NCBI RefSeq assembly: GCF_020905295.1
Contig: NZ_JAJJMM010000001.1
Span: forward strand, 2,666,001 to 2,730,000
Direction: 5' to 3'
DNA from: Flavobacterium piscisymbiosum
Lineage (GTDB): Bacteria > Bacteroidota > Bacteroidia > Flavobacteriales > Flavobacteriaceae
Length of the DNA stretch: 64,000 nt
The notes under the pieces are model-generated. The model saw nothing but the letters and a program-made list of their open reading frames with translations. It was not told the DNA's origin and did no database searches. Position numbers and translations under genes: made by a program. Position 1 is the first letter of the stretch. Each line of letters starts with the position of its first letter. Below are positions 8,795 to 17,353 of the stretch, piece by piece.

Positions 8795-10135
8795 ATGAGA
8801 TTTGATAGTCAATTAGAAGAATATTTCTATAATCGTTTTAAAGAGCAAAATTTAAAATTTGCAACAAGTAAAAAGGAATACGACATAAGGCTAGTAAAAC
8901 CTATAAGAAGATTTGCTCCATATGACTTTTCAATTGAAATTTCTAATAGAATTATTGGTTTAATAGAAATTAAAAGTCGACAGTTTATAGACATTTATGA
9001 CTATTCCAAAATTGAAAAATTTGCCTCTGAAAATAATGTTAGATATATTATTTTAAGCGATACTGAGAGATTTATAGTAACTGACCGGAAAAAGGGTTCA
9101 GAAAAAGCTACATTAAATTTTATCGAGTTTATAGAACTTATACAAGAAAGGGATGAAATTAATGTTCAATACACAAAAGAACAAATAGCTTCAATTTTTA
9201 AGTCCACAATTACTGAAAGTAAATTTGCTTATTTAAAAAATCAGCTAGAAAACTTATTATCACAAATTTTGAATGGGATAGAGTATAATGAAATTGAAAA
9301 AAGCTTTTCGTTTAAAAATCCTTCGGATATAAATAATATTGAAAATAAAATATTTAGATTCCTACTTAAGGATGATAAACCGTTAACAAAAGTTTATCGA
9401 TACACTACACTTTCTACAATTTACTCAATGCTTAATTACAACTCATTTAGAATGAATTGTCTTGTAGGAATGAACGATACTACAGAAGTAAATTATGCCG
9501 AAAATTACGTAACTGGAACAAATCGGGATTATACACAAGCTCATTGGAGAACTGTTGATGCATATAATAGACGATTCATTTCTTCTTGTTCATTAAAGGA
9601 CGATGATTTGACACAATGGAGATTATATGCTGATGATTCTAAAGGTGTTTGTCTTGTTTTAAATGTTAATCAAGAACTTTTAAATTCAAAATTTGTACTT
9701 AAACGAATTAGCTATGGAGAAAAAGATAATTCACATCCTGAATTAGATTTAATTAAAAAAATTATAGCAATTATAAAAGATAATTTAGGTGTCGACTTTG
9801 AATTTAAAACATTGAATATATGGAAGCATTTTTTTAAACCATATGATTATTCCGTTGAAGAAGAAGTTCGTCTTCTTTTCATTATGACGGAGGAAATGAA
9901 AAAAGGTTGGCTTTTAACAGCAAGCCATAATATTCTCAATCCCTTTGTTGAATTTAAACTTAATGACAAAGATTTACCTTTACAAATGACTGAAATATTA
10001 CTTGGTCCAAAATGTCCTGAAAAAGAAATTAATCAAAAACAATTCGAACAATTCATTCGAGAATTAAATCGTAACCCTGAATATATTATTTCAAAATTAA
10101 AAGTTTCAATAAGTAAAATTAAAAACTATAGATAG
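8795..10135 (+). CDS. PD-(D/E)XK-like nuclease fused to a DUF2971 domain
   Basis: A 446-aa two-domain protein. Residues about 1-130 resemble a restriction-endonuclease-like fold: the line IIGLIEIKSRQ gives the E-x-K pair, preceded by FAPYDFSIEI. Residues about 200-430 match the DUF2971 pattern: VYRYTTLSTIYSML, then CLVGMNDTTEVNYAE, FISSCSLKDDDLTQWRLYADDSKGVCLVL, FKPYDYSVEEEVRLLF and EILLGPKC. DUF2971 proteins are often found in defence contexts, but their biochemical activity is not settled. It stands alone between two attC-like repeats. The domain calls rest on motifs seen by eye; the nuclease half is the less certain one. Confidence 0.65.
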   Translation: MRFDSQLEEYFYNRFKEQNLKFATSKKEYDIRLVKPIRRFAPYDFSIEISNRIIGLIEIKSRQFIDIYDYSKIEKFASENNVRYIILSDTERFIVTDRKKGSEKATLNFIEFIELIQERDEINVQYTKEQIASIFKSTITESKFAYLKNQLENLLSQILNGIEYNEIEKSFSFKNPSDINNIENKIFRFLLKDDKPLTKVYRYTTLSTIYSMLNYNSFRMNCLVGMNDTTEVNYAENYVTGTNRDYTQAHWRTVDAYNRRFISSCSLKDDDLTQWRLYADDSKGVCLVLNVNQELLNSKFVLKRISYGEKDNSHPELDLIKKIIAIIKDNLGVDFEFKTLNIWKHFFKPYDYSVEEEVRLLFIMTEEMKKGWLLTASHNILNPFVEFKLNDKDLPLQMTEILLGPKCPEKEINQKQFEQFIRELNRNPEYIISKLKVSISKIKNYR

Positions 10136-10290
10136 CCTGCAGTTCAACAACTACAAGAGATTTGGGCAATAGGCTTAATGGAAAGTTGGTTTTGTATTTG
10201 AGATGATTTAGCGAATCCGAAAATAGGGCTTAATTTAGTTCCAAACCCACTGATTACTATCAGAACGTTACCTGCAATTATAAAAAATAA
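10136..10290. repeat. attC-like repeat B
   Basis: It starts after the stop codon with CTGCAGTTCAAC (GTTCAAC at 10142-10148 fits RYYYAAC) and ends with GAACGTTACCTGCA (10263-10276). It is about 85% identical to repeat C across the central 90 bp (GGCTTAATGGAAA, GGTTTTGTATTTGAGATGAT, CTTAATTTA, CCAAACCCA). Its end, GTTACCTGCA, is complementary to the start of repeat C (TGCAGGTA). That is the relation expected between the 5' end of an integron cassette and the R'' box of its own attC. Confidence 0.5.
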
Positions 10291-10294
10291 CATT

Positions 10295-11257
10295 ATGGCT
10301 AAAACCACATTTTGGAATATTATCATTTCTACTTTAGAAAAAGAACAAAAACCATTAAGTCCAAAAGAGATTTGGAAAAAAGCTAATGACTACAAATTAT
10401 TAAGTGATTTTACAACTACAGGGAAAACTCCTTGGGCAACTATTGGTGCGTATTGTTATACAGATATTCAAAGAGCAGGTGAATCTTCAACGATTATACA
10501 AACAAATGAAAGACCTGCAGAGTTTTATTTAAGAAAACATATTGAAAAACTCGATTTAGATAAAATTTCTAAGGAAAAAGATAAAGAAGAGATAAAAAAT
10601 GAAAAGGAAATTGCTAAAAAATATAAAGAAAGAGATTTACATTGTTTGCTTTCAGCTTTTACATTCACAAATCAGCATTTTAAAGCAAATACAAAAACAA
10701 TTTTCCACGAAAATTCTAGTAAAGGGACAAAGGGACAAAATGAATGGTTACATCCTGATATAGTTGGTGTTTATTTTCCTTATCAAGATTACAAACACGA
10801 AACATTAGAAATACAAAATCATTTGAATATCAGTTCGATAAAGTTGTTTTCTTTTGAACTTAAAATCAATTTGAACTTTACAAATCTTAGACAATATTAT
10901 TTTCAAGCTGTGTCAAATTCAAGTTGGGCAAATGAAGGATATTTAGTAATCTTAAACATTGATGATGATCCAGCTTTACTTGATGAAATAAGGAGATTGA
11001 ACAATGCTTTTGGAATAGGCATAGTAAAACTTAACGCAGAAAATGTTTATGAAAGTGAAATATTATTCCCTTCAAAAATTAATGAAATAATTGATTGGGA
11101 TACAGTAAATCGACTTGTAGTTGAAAATAAAAATTTTAGCGATTTTCTAAAATCAATAACTGAAGATTGTAAATTAGGCAAAATTAAAAGTGAATACGAC
11201 AAAATCCTTGATATTGATGAATTAACAAAATTCATTATTGACAAAGGAATATCATAA
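10295..11257 (+). CDS. HrgA-like protein: winged-helix (HARE-HTH-type) plus PD-(D/E)XK-like domain
   Basis: A 320-aa protein. The N-terminal 75 residues (TFWNIIISTLEKEQKPLSPK, EIWKKAND, TPWATIGAYCYTDI) look like a HARE-type winged helix. After a charged linker, the C-terminal half has HPDIVGVYFP and, some 45 residues on, LFSFELKINL, which would be the D and E-x-K of a restriction-endonuclease-like core. This order resembles HrgA of Helicobacter and COG2958 proteins, which often sit near restriction genes. A DNA-targeting defence function is inferred. It is the only gene between repeats B and C. Confidence 0.6.
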   Translation: MAKTTFWNIIISTLEKEQKPLSPKEIWKKANDYKLLSDFTTTGKTPWATIGAYCYTDIQRAGESSTIIQTNERPAEFYLRKHIEKLDLDKISKEKDKEEIKNEKEIAKKYKERDLHCLLSAFTFTNQHFKANTKTIFHENSSKGTKGQNEWLHPDIVGVYFPYQDYKHETLEIQNHLNISSIKLFSFELKINLNFTNLRQYYFQAVSNSSWANEGYLVILNIDDDPALLDEIRRLNNAFGIGIVKLNAENVYESEILFPSKINEIIDWDTVNRLVVENKNFSDFLKSITEDCKLGKIKSEYDKILDIDELTKFIIDKGIS

Positions 11258-11410
11258 CTGCAGGTAGCACTACTACAACGGATTTGGTTAATTGGCTTAA
11301 TGGAAAAATGGTTTTGTATTTGAGATGATATGGCAAATCTGAAAAATAGTCTTAATTTAATCCCAAACCCATTTTAGGTATGATCTTGATAGAAATTTTC
11401 GAACTACACA
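11258..11410. repeat. attC-like repeat C
   Basis: It starts directly after the stop with CTGCAGGTAGCAC, shares its central 90 bp with repeat B and ends less clearly (CCCAAACCCATTTTAGG, then GATAGAAATTTTCGAAC). The 3' core box is degenerate. Confidence 0.42.
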
Positions 11411-11457
11411 AAATATTATAAAAAATGAATAATAAAAAAATAATCAAAACATAAAAA

Positions 11458-12189
11458 ATGAAAAAAATTCTTATTTCAGCATTACTAATTTCAATTGTTT
11501 CTTGTCAGAAAAAATCTGATGATAAAATTTCTGAAGAAGTAAAATTTAAAAATATTGAAAAAGCACAAGGCATAAATGAAAATGTAGAAGATAAAACTCA
11601 AAAAATAGCGAGTAATGAAAAAATAGCTGAATTCAAAAATGAAGGTAAGTTAAAAAACTTATCTGAAAAAAACTTTAATTTTATTATTAATAAATTGCTT
11701 GAAGACGGATTTGGTTTAACTCATTATGCATATTTAGATTTTGATAAAATAAATAGTGATTATTGGGGAAGTGAAATAACTTCATCTTCAATTAATAAAA
11801 TAGACCAAAGAGTTATAAATAAAAATTTCTTCGTTTTTGAATTTAATTACGGAACGAATTCTTCTTTGAGACAACAATATTTTTTACTTGATAAAAATGA
11901 AATGAAAAATATTGATTTTAAATTGAACGAAGCAGATAACAAAAAACTTAATTTACTTCTTGAAAAAGTTGGTGGAAAGGATTGTATTCTGCAAACTAAT
12001 AAATTAGAAGAAATTATTAAAGACAAACAAAACAATTATGAACTTACATTTGGCTTGCAAAAAAGTTCAGATTCATTTGGTAATTCAAGTATATTAATTA
12101 AGTATAAAACTAAAGATTTTAAATCTATCGTCCCAAATTCTATTATGAAATTTGATGATAAGAAAAGTAAATACGTGGAATTAAAATAA
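11458..12189 (+). CDS. Hypothetical lipoprotein
   Basis: A 243-aa protein with a short signal peptide and a lipobox-like IVSC at residue 16, followed by a lysine- and glutamate-rich linker (about 20-75). The remainder is a hydrophilic mixed alpha/beta region with no motif I recognise. It probably sits in the outer or inner membrane facing the periplasm. It is the only gene between repeats C and D, so it behaves like an independent gene unit. Strong A/T bias matches the flanking units. Confidence 0.6.
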   Translation: MKKILISALLISIVSCQKKSDDKISEEVKFKNIEKAQGINENVEDKTQKIASNEKIAEFKNEGKLKNLSEKNFNFIINKLLEDGFGLTHYAYLDFDKINSDYWGSEITSSSINKIDQRVINKNFFVFEFNYGTNSSLRQQYFLLDKNEMKNIDFKLNEADNKKLNLLLEKVGGKDCILQTNKLEEIIKDKQNNYELTFGLQKSSDSFGNSSILIKYKTKDFKSIVPNSIMKFDDKKSKYVELK

Positions 12190-12192
12190 AAA

Positions 12193-12323
12193 ACAGCTAC
12201 CAACACATGTCTCACGCAATTTGTGAATTTAGTGGAGTTACCGTTTTTTATCGTATTTTAATTTAACCGAAAATACTCGTCTTCATAAGTCGCAAACTAC
12301 GAGAGGCGTGGGGACGTTAGGTG
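12193..12323. repeat. attC-like repeat D, with a perfect GTTRRRY end
   Basis: It begins CTACCAAC (12197-12204), a near match to RYYYAAC, and ends GGGGACGTTAGGTG, where GTTAGGT (12316-12322) fits GTTRRRY exactly. CACGC near the start pairs with GCGTG near the end. About 87% identical to repeat E over the last 94 bp (ACCGTTTTTTATCGTATTTT, AAAATACTCGT, GTCG, AAACTACGA). The following gene starts 48 bp after the core box, the usual leader length for a cassette gene. Confidence 0.55.
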
Positions 12324-12370
12324 ATATCTTAAAAAAAATCCGGAAAAAAAAATAAATCGTTGACAACTAA

Positions 12371-12961
12371 ATGGAAAAATTAAAATTAAAAAACACTGCT
12401 CTTGTAGTTTTATTCCTAACATCGTACCTTCCGTTGTTTGGGCTTTTAGTTTTACGCCAAATTAAACAAAATAGAGATTTTTTAAATTTTAAGGGATTAA
12501 GCAAAGATGCTATTACAGTATTTTTTTCAAAATTTGGTTTATCAATTTTTCTAATTTCAATATCAATTTATGGTTTATTTGGTCTCTATTTATTAATGAA
12601 AAATTTAAAAAGAAAAATCAATAATGGTGAAATTGTAAAAATATTAGAAGTTGAAAATAAAAATAGTGAAGCAATTGGTTATATATCTACGTACATAGTT
12701 CCATTTATTTTTCAAGACACAAATGATGTTTTTGATTTAATTTCAATTATTTTAGTTCTAATTATAATTTTCTTGATTTACATAAAATCAAATATGATAG
12801 CTATAAATCCAATTTTAAATATTAATCATTCATTATTTCAAATTGAATATTCTGTAAATGGTAAAAAAAGGAAAGGATTATTAATTACAGAATTAGATGA
12901 AATAGATGAAAATCAAGAATTAAAAATAAACCAAATTTCAAAGAATATATTTTATGGATAA
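12371..12961 (+). CDS. kwaA: KwaA-like membrane subunit of a Kiwa anti-phage system
   Basis: A 196-aa membrane protein with hydrophobic helices at about residues 9-28, 52-74, and a hairpin-like pair around 97-140 (YISTYIVPFIFQ and ISIILVLIIIFLIY). A soluble C-terminal strand region follows (NPILNINHSLFQIEYSVNGK). The size, topology and YIVPF/NPIL features fit KwaA, the membrane sensor of Kiwa. The downstream KwaB gene overlaps it by 8 bp, so translation is coupled. Alone the protein would be hypothetical; the call leans on its partner. The pair sits between repeats D and E. Confidence 0.68.
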   Translation: MEKLKLKNTALVVLFLTSYLPLFGLLVLRQIKQNRDFLNFKGLSKDAITVFFSKFGLSIFLISISIYGLFGLYLLMKNLKRKINNGEIVKILEVENKNSEAIGYISTYIVPFIFQDTNDVFDLISIILVLIIIFLIYIKSNMIAINPILNINHSLFQIEYSVNGKKRKGLLITELDEIDENQELKINQISKNIFYG

Positions 12962-13979
12962 ATCTCAACTAATTGAAACAATTAAAAAAGCAGTTTCAAC
13001 TAATTTGAATATGTATTTTGTTACAAGAATACTTAAAGAAGGTGTAAAAAACAATGCCAAAGTACTGGAAAAGTTTGACTTTAAAGTATATCAAATTGAA
13101 ATTACAGATGAAATTCGAACATATCTGTTCGATTTATCAATGAAACAATTTGAAAAAATTGAAAAAAATAATGAATTAGATTTTGTCGATTATGATGTTA
13201 TAAGCGATGATACTGAACATCTTTTTACTTATTCAATGTTAAATAAAGTTGGTTCATTTTCTGATGTTGTATATAACCAACTGAATAATTCACCTCAAAA
13301 AATAACTAACCTAAATCAAATATTAAGTTCCGAAAGTTTGTGGGCGTATTGTGTAGGTTTTCAAATTGATAGTGAAAACACATTTTATACATTTAGAAAA
13401 ATATCGGCAGGTAAAGTTGGAATTGATGAAAAAGACGATAATCAGAAAAAGGGGATATCAAATACAATTAGAACTTTTTTTGACACAAACACAAATACGT
13501 TATCATTATTAAAAGGAGAAACAGTTTATTTAGACAAAAATATTGATTGTATTTTTTATGGTGAAGTGTTTTATATTCTACGAAAATTCTATTTTGAACA
13601 AATACTTGGATTACAGGAAGAATATAAAAAAAGAGCAGAAGAAATAGCTGTTACATTAAAAAAACACGTTTGTTTCGGTGAAGTTTCTCTTCTTTCTAAT
13701 AAAATTCAAAAATCTCCTTCTTTTCATAAAAAATTAATGAAATTAGAAAAATTAGGAAGTTTAAATAACCTAAATGAAAGGACCTTAAAGAAACTTGAGA
13801 AACTAGGAAAAAGTAAAAAAGCACCAATTAATATAAAAGACGGGAAAATAATTTTTGAAACTGACCAGGACATAGATAATACTATAAAATTACTTTGTGA
13901 TTACTATAAAACGGGTGACTATTCTGGAAATTCTTACGGAACATACGCAGGAAAGATACAGAAAACCGAAGAAGTATAA
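12954..13979 (+). CDS. kwaB: KwaB-like effector (DUF4868) of a Kiwa anti-phage system
   Basis: A 341-aa soluble protein, close to the usual KwaB length. DUF4868-type features include SLWAYCVGFQIDSENTFYTF followed by RKISAGKV, then LDKNIDCIFYGEVFYILRK and FEQILGLQEEYKKRAEEI. In Kiwa, KwaB is a DNA-binding effector that acts with the membrane protein KwaA against injected phage DNA. Here the two genes overlap by 8 bp and are bounded by attC-like repeats D and E, so the complete two-gene system is packaged as one unit. The C-terminus is rich in Lys and Gly/Tyr. Confidence 0.72.
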   Translation: MDKSQLIETIKKAVSTNLNMYFVTRILKEGVKNNAKVLEKFDFKVYQIEITDEIRTYLFDLSMKQFEKIEKNNELDFVDYDVISDDTEHLFTYSMLNKVGSFSDVVYNQLNNSPQKITNLNQILSSESLWAYCVGFQIDSENTFYTFRKISAGKVGIDEKDDNQKKGISNTIRTFFDTNTNTLSLLKGETVYLDKNIDCIFYGEVFYILRKFYFEQILGLQEEYKKRAEEIAVTLKKHVCFGEVSLLSNKIQKSPSFHKKLMKLEKLGSLNNLNERTLKKLEKLGKSKKAPINIKDGKIIFETDQDIDNTIKLLCDYYKTGDYSGNSYGTYAGKIQKTEEV

Positions 13980-13980
13980 A

Positions 13981-14120
13981 AGGTTTAGTTCAACACACAT
14001 TTCTAGACATTTGCAAATTTAGTGTAATTACCGTTTTTTATCGTATTTTCATTTAGCAGAAAATACTCGTTTTCGTAAGTCGTAAACTACGAAAGGCGAA
14101 GGAACGTTACTGCTAACCTA
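13981..14120. repeat. attC-like repeat E
   Basis: It starts after the kwaB stop with AGGTTTAGTTCAAC (GTTCAAC at 13988-13994 fits RYYYAAC) and ends GGAACGTTACTGCTAACCT. The two ends are partly complementary to each other (AGGTT near the start against AACCT at the end). The body is nearly the same as repeat D. Confidence 0.5.
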
Positions 14121-14136
14121 CGAAAAAACGAAGATT

Positions 14137-14616
14137 ATGACACAAACAAGCCTAACTATTTTGACTATTTCACTTCCTTTTATTGGTGCAGGAATTGGTT
14201 ATCTAACAAAATATTATATTGAAAAAAATAAAGAATTAACTAACGAACTCACAAAGCAACGAAGAGAAATATATCAACAATATGTTAATCTAATAATTGA
14301 TTTGTTTTCCAAAAACAAAATAAAGCAAAATAAAAAAGAAGATAATTTATTAGCTGAATTATTTGAATTTTACAAAAAATATATTCTTTACGCATCTCCA
14401 AATGTAATAAAAGCATTTTCTAATTATTTTCAATTTATATATAATCAAAATGATTTTGAAAATGATAAAGACTCAAAAAAAAGTTTAGAATACATGACAA
14501 AAATTATGTTGGAAATGCGAAAAGATATTGGGCTTAAAAATGATGGATTAGGAGAAAACGGGGAGATGTTACTGCGGGCTCTAATTAATGATTACGACAA
14601 AATATGGAAAAAATAG
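14137..14616 (+). CDS. Small protein with one N-terminal membrane helix, unknown function
   Basis: A 159-aa protein: one membrane helix at residues 5-26 (LTILTISLPFIGAGIGYLTK), then a basic, helical cytosolic domain (NELTKQRREIYQQYVNLIID and later helices). Proteins of this layout are common as lone genes in variable regions of many bacteria. I do not recognise a named function. It is the only gene between repeats E and F and the last plus-strand unit before the convergent nine-gene operon. Confidence 0.6.
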   Translation: MTQTSLTILTISLPFIGAGIGYLTKYYIEKNKELTNELTKQRREIYQQYVNLIIDLFSKNKIKQNKKEDNLLAELFEFYKKYILYASPNVIKAFSNYFQFIYNQNDFENDKDSKKSLEYMTKIMLEMRKDIGLKNDGLGENGEMLLRALINDYDKIWKK

Positions 14617-14745
14617 CCTACTATCTCCGCACATCTATAATCATTTACTAATTTAATAGAATTACCGTTTTAATTTGTATTTTCGTTTAGCTAAAAATCA
14701 CCGTCTTCATAAGTCTCAAACGGGGCTATAGGCGCGAGAACGTTT
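14617..14745. repeat. attC-like repeat F at the convergent junction
   Basis: Same family as D, E and G: AATAGAATTACCGTTTT, GTATTTTCGTTTAGC, GTCTTCATAAGTC, CAAAC, GGCGCGAGAACGTTTTTA. It fills the space between the stop codon of the small membrane protein and the stop codon of the minus-strand ATPase, and its end abuts the ATPase stop. This shows that the array borders directly on the inverted operon. Confidence 0.5.
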
Positions 14746-17175
14746 TTACCTTTTCCAATCATACTTTGTAGCATCACAACCACAACGAATTTTATGATTT
14801 ACGGTATCATAATTTAGCAAACTTACTTTAGGTCTTCTACAAGTTATTTCCTGACAGATAAATAATTTTTCTAATTCTATAATATCAGCCCAAAAAGATT
14901 TAATATCTCCCGTACTAGCATTAATGGGGTTATCGTGGGAAAGTGCATTACCAAATAATGCAGAACTCTCAATTCTATTCAATAGTGGATATTCATCTTT
15001 TAATTCTTTACTTGAGTCTTTAATAGCAGATCTTATTGCCATAAGTAATTCATAAGGCATACGATGTTCGTTTGAATCATTGAATTTAAAACTTAATTTA
15101 GCTTCAAGATTCAGTGCAATTTCTTTCAGACAATGCTCTAGGTATTTGCGCATAGGATTACCAATGTTTTCAATACGACCCTCTGCAATTTGAAATAAAA
15201 TGGATTCTTTTAAATCACTTGGTTTTTCTTTAATATGAGTCCCTTTTACTTCGTTCCATTTAATTTCATTTGTGAGCCAACCTTTCTTCCTGGCAAGTGG
15301 GCTTACAATATTGGTAAACCATTCTTTCTCGTGAGTTAATAAAATGATTTGGTATTCAGAAAATTTTTCAAATATTAGTTCAGCAAATCTTTTTCTGTGG
15401 TTTGAATCGAAACTTGAAATAACATCATCGAGAACAATGAATTTATTTACATTATTAAATGCTTCAACAGATGCTAAAAAGAAAGATATTCCAAAGCAGT
15501 TAAGATGTGATTCACTAAAATACTTTTGTGGAGGGGAAACCCATTTTCCATTGTATTTGTATTCAATTGTGATACCGTTCAACTCATCATCTTCTCCAAT
15601 TGTAACAATTTTGATTTCTTGAAAAGGTTCTCCAGGATTCATATATTGATAAAATTCATTTATTCTATCAGAAAATGTATTTATGAAATTTTCAAGACCT
15701 TCTTTTTGTTTTTTTACAAATTCATTATAAATTATTTCGAGTGATTTACGTTGCTTCTCTAAAATATTTTTTTGTTTGTTAAAATTTTGAATCTTTAAAA
15801 AAGCTTCTTTTGATGCTGAAATATTTGAGAACAAAACGGTTGCGTTGTCTTTTTTTTGAAATTCCTGTATTTTCAAAATTCTTTCTCCAATTTTTCCTTG
15901 GATTATGAAATCAATATCTAAAAGCTTTAATTCTTCTGTTTTAATAAGCTTGTCTCCTGAAGTGACTTTTATTACGCTAGCTTTTTGATATTCACTAATT
16001 TTATTTTGTAATAATGTAAGTGCTTCTTTTATCTCCTTATTTGCTTCTTTATTTATTTCGGTATTTGCAAGAATAAATTCCAATCTTTTGATTCTTTCAT
16101 TTGTTATACTAACAACTGATTGTTTTGCTTTATCATAAGACAGTTTTTTCTTTGAAGATTCTTCTATTTCAGTTAGCCTTTTTTGTATTTCCTTTTGTAG
16201 CTCATTAATATCCTTATCCTGTAAACAAAGTGGACAACTATTTTCTTTATGATATTTTTTTGATAAAACCGTTTTCCCTACATTTAGAAGTTCTGCCAAA
16301 TAGGTTTTCATTATTGCATCGACATCATTGGCAATAATTTCAAATTCAGTATAATACTTTTCATATTCAGTATTTATAAATTCTGCTTCACCTTTTAAAA
16401 TTAGTAAAGCATTTTTTGTATCCTCTAAAAATTTTAATTCTAGATGTAGATTGTTATTTACAGATTTTTTAATGTGATCGAGCAGTATATCAATATCATT
16501 ATTTGATTTTATTTCAATGCCTGAATTCAATGGCTTTATTTTCACATTTATAATATCAAAAAGCTGTTGCTCTTGACTAATAGATGCACCTAATTTATCA
16601 ATAAGAATCTGCTTTTGATAACTTATTTGAGCATCAAAGTTTTGTGCCTTTATTTCACTTTTTACAAAGTTATGAGATTTTTGCAGGACTTCTTTTTTCT
16701 TAGTTACCTCTCCAAATCCTATAATGTCAGATAAATATTTGAGTTTTTCTCCTTTAGTATTATCTATGAAATTTGTTAAATATTGATAACGTAATAACAG
16801 ATTCTCATTTTCAGAATCATTTAAATACTTTTTAAACTCATCAGTTCCATTTAATAATTCTGAAGCAAGTTTACCACGTTTATTGGCAAGCTCTTTTGTA
16901 CAATCTAAATTAGTATTATTGTAAGAAATTGTAATTTCTGAGTTATCAATATCATTAATAGTTGCATTTCTAATTGCATCTTTTAAATCAATTTCGCTAC
17001 CCGATAAATGGGAAACTTTATCTGTATAAAACCATTCTATGGAATCTGAAATACTGCTTTTTCCAGTACCATTATCACCATAAAGTAAAATAGATTTGCC
17101 ATTTAGAGGCAATTCTACGGTTTCTTTTGCCCCTCTAATTCCTTTTATTTTAAGATTTTGTATTTTAATTTTCAT
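14746..17175 (-). CDS. SMC/Rad50-like AAA ATPase with a zinc hook (RloC-like class)
   Basis: An 809-aa ABC-type ATPase. Walker A GDNGTGKS lies at residues 33-40. Long coiled coils (about 170-300 and 330-540) flank a CPLC zinc-hook motif near residue 310. Walker B is at about 600 (KFIVLDDVISSFDSNHRKRF), followed by the H-loop (IILLTHEKEW). Such proteins sense DNA ends or stalled DNA and license a partner nuclease. Its own C-terminal region (about 650-809) is helical, with no nuclease motif I can see. It is the last gene of the minus-strand operon and overlaps the 60-aa gene by 11 bp. The GIY-YIG protein upstream is the most likely nuclease partner. Confidence 0.75.
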   Translation of the reverse strand: MKIKIQNLKIKGIRGAKETVELPLNGKSILLYGDNGTGKSSISDSIEWFYTDKVSHLSGSEIDLKDAIRNATINDIDNSEITISYNNTNLDCTKELANKRGKLASELLNGTDEFKKYLNDSENENLLLRYQYLTNFIDNTKGEKLKYLSDIIGFGEVTKKKEVLQKSHNFVKSEIKAQNFDAQISYQKQILIDKLGASISQEQQLFDIINVKIKPLNSGIEIKSNNDIDILLDHIKKSVNNNLHLELKFLEDTKNALLILKGEAEFINTEYEKYYTEFEIIANDVDAIMKTYLAELLNVGKTVLSKKYHKENSCPLCLQDKDINELQKEIQKRLTEIEESSKKKLSYDKAKQSVVSITNERIKRLEFILANTEINKEANKEIKEALTLLQNKISEYQKASVIKVTSGDKLIKTEELKLLDIDFIIQGKIGERILKIQEFQKKDNATVLFSNISASKEAFLKIQNFNKQKNILEKQRKSLEIIYNEFVKKQKEGLENFINTFSDRINEFYQYMNPGEPFQEIKIVTIGEDDELNGITIEYKYNGKWVSPPQKYFSESHLNCFGISFFLASVEAFNNVNKFIVLDDVISSFDSNHRKRFAELIFEKFSEYQIILLTHEKEWFTNIVSPLARKKGWLTNEIKWNEVKGTHIKEKPSDLKESILFQIAEGRIENIGNPMRKYLEHCLKEIALNLEAKLSFKFNDSNEHRMPYELLMAIRSAIKDSSKELKDEYPLLNRIESSALFGNALSHDNPINASTGDIKSFWADIIELEKLFICQEITCRRPKVSLLNYDTVNHKIRCGCDATKYDWKR

Positions 17176-17347
17176 CTATTTTGCGGAGTTTAGGGAGTTC
17201 ATTTTTTACATTAGTATCAGTAAGTTTGCCTTGTGTGTACAAGTCAGCTAGCATTTTTGCAATGTCTTTATCGACATCTGGAATGTTTTCAATATTTTTA
17301 AAAAAGTCATCTAATATCTCTTTACCCGATTTTACTTTGCTTTCCAT
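17165..17347 (-). CDS. 60-aa acidic-basic helical protein between GIY-YIG and ATPase genes
   Basis: A short protein (KSGKEILDDFFKNIENIPDV, then DKDIAKMLADLYTQGKLTDT), predicted to be a three-helix bundle. The stop lies inside the first codons of the ATPase gene (11-bp overlap), and the gene starts 6 bp after the GIY-YIG stop. This tight packing argues that it is real and translated together with both. It may be an adaptor or inhibitor linking nuclease and ATPase; no family is recognised. Confidence 0.6.
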   Translation of the reverse strand: MESKVKSGKEILDDFFKNIENIPDVDKDIAKMLADLYTQGKLTDTNVKNELPKLRKIDEN

Positions 17348-17353
17348 AATATT

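Noticed and set aside
5400..14745. CRISPR array, suggested by several spaced repeats
   Set aside because: The repeats are 130-160 bp, separated by whole genes rather than short spacers, and no cas genes are present.
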